Source: Tritrichomonas musculus
Lineage: Eukaryota > Parabasalia > Tritrichomonadida > Tritrichomonadidae
DNA: 64,000 nt
Reading direction: 5' to 3'
Assembly (NCBI GenBank): GCA_039105265.1
Contig: JAPFFF010000023.1
Span: 1,178,001 to 1,242,000 of the forward strand
Of this stretch, positions 63,610-64,000 are shown one piece after another. Position numbers and translations under genes: made by a program. Every line of letters starts with the position of its first letter. The stretch's first letter is position 1. A model generated the notes under the pieces. That model saw nothing but the letters and a program-made list of their open reading frames with translations. It had not been told where the DNA came from and did no database searches.

Positions 63610-64000
63610 ATGGCTTGGCTCGATTTATCAATTATCACACATCAAGAAATCTCGCAAGAAGAAGCAAATATGCTTAATCCAATTCAAATAAAATTTAATA
63701 ATGGTTATGTAAAAAAAACAAAAAAAAATACAAATCAAATTGAAATCAAAATCGAAGATGTTGACACGACATCATTAACAATTTCAGGACAAAATTTACA
63801 TTCAATTAGGGAATGGTATAGTTTCATTAAAAATTCATGCAATCTCGATAAGCAATATTTATTATTTGGAAGAAGCTCAATTCATAACATCGGTAGTGGT
63901 TTTGTTTCGGATCATTTACATTTCGCATCTTTTTTAGTGATGGGAATCTACGAATTTCTACTAATATCGGTGAATGAATATCAACTTAATAGAATGGTCA
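63610..64000 (+). CDS. Partial gene, unknown protein, runs off the right edge
   Basis: Open for at least 130 codons from the ATG at 63610 with no stop before the window ends. The product starts MAWLDLSIITHQEISQEEAN, with a Lys/Asn-rich stretch near residues 38-50 and amphipathic segments after residue 70. Codon use and composition look like real coding sequence rather than the surrounding AT-rich spacer. No domain is recognised in the visible part. Confidence 0.65.
   Translation, partial: MAWLDLSIITHQEISQEEANMLNPIQIKFNNGYVKKTKKNTNQIEIKIEDVDTTSLTISGQNLHSIREWYSFIKNSCNLDKQYLLFGRSSIHNIGSGFVSDHLHFASFLVMGIYEFLLISVNEYQLNRMV

Overview
The window looks like the genome of a trichomonad-type parabasalid, close to Trichomonas or Tritrichomonas. 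This rests on very AT-rich DNA, the standard genetic code, intron-poor genes with short leaders, a TAAA polyadenylation-like signal fused to many stop codons, an atypical kinase gene and a very large multi-pass adenylate cyclase with a PAS domain. The species is inference; no rRNA or tRNA gene is present to fix it.

Layout. Bases 1-2153 are host DNA with one protein-kinase gene (668-1663). Bases 2154-53121 are one giant Polinton/Maverick-like, capsid-bearing element of about 51 kb. It has identical 159-bp terminal inverted repeats, AG...CT ends and a 5-bp target duplication (ATATT). Bases 53122-64000 are host again: the cyclase gene (53333-58132, minus strand), about 5.4 kb of AT-rich intergenic DNA with a foldback/MITE-like insertion, and the start of an unidentified gene that runs off the right edge.

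Inside the element, the left arm (2.4-13.2 kb) carries a giant helical-repeat protein, a 20-residue Arg/Thr peptide, a small acidic-tailed protein and an A32-type packaging ATPase. A structural block (14-32 kb) holds two tandem double-jelly-roll major capsid proteins, a candidate penton protein, two long fibre-like proteins and a set of small proteins. Related 350-bp repeats in opposite orientation lie at both ends of this block. The right arm (32.9-52.9 kb) holds small duplicated genes, a primase-SF3 helicase, an rve integrase, a polyprotein with three Ulp1/adenain-like cysteine protease modules and, next to the right end, a protein kinase. I recognised no family B DNA polymerase, so replication probably relies on the primase-helicase plus host polymerases, as in some Polinton-like viruses.

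The most unusual features are: an eight-copy family of a small alpha/beta domain, stand-alone or fused to the protease polyprotein and acidic proteins; three tiny proteins sharing an MAFG N-terminus; a kinase gene lodged between the terminal repeat and its subterminal repeat; and two apparent promoter classes. The element looks young and nearly whole; I suspect about two or three interrupted frames. It is treated here as a fossil element and no repair is proposed.
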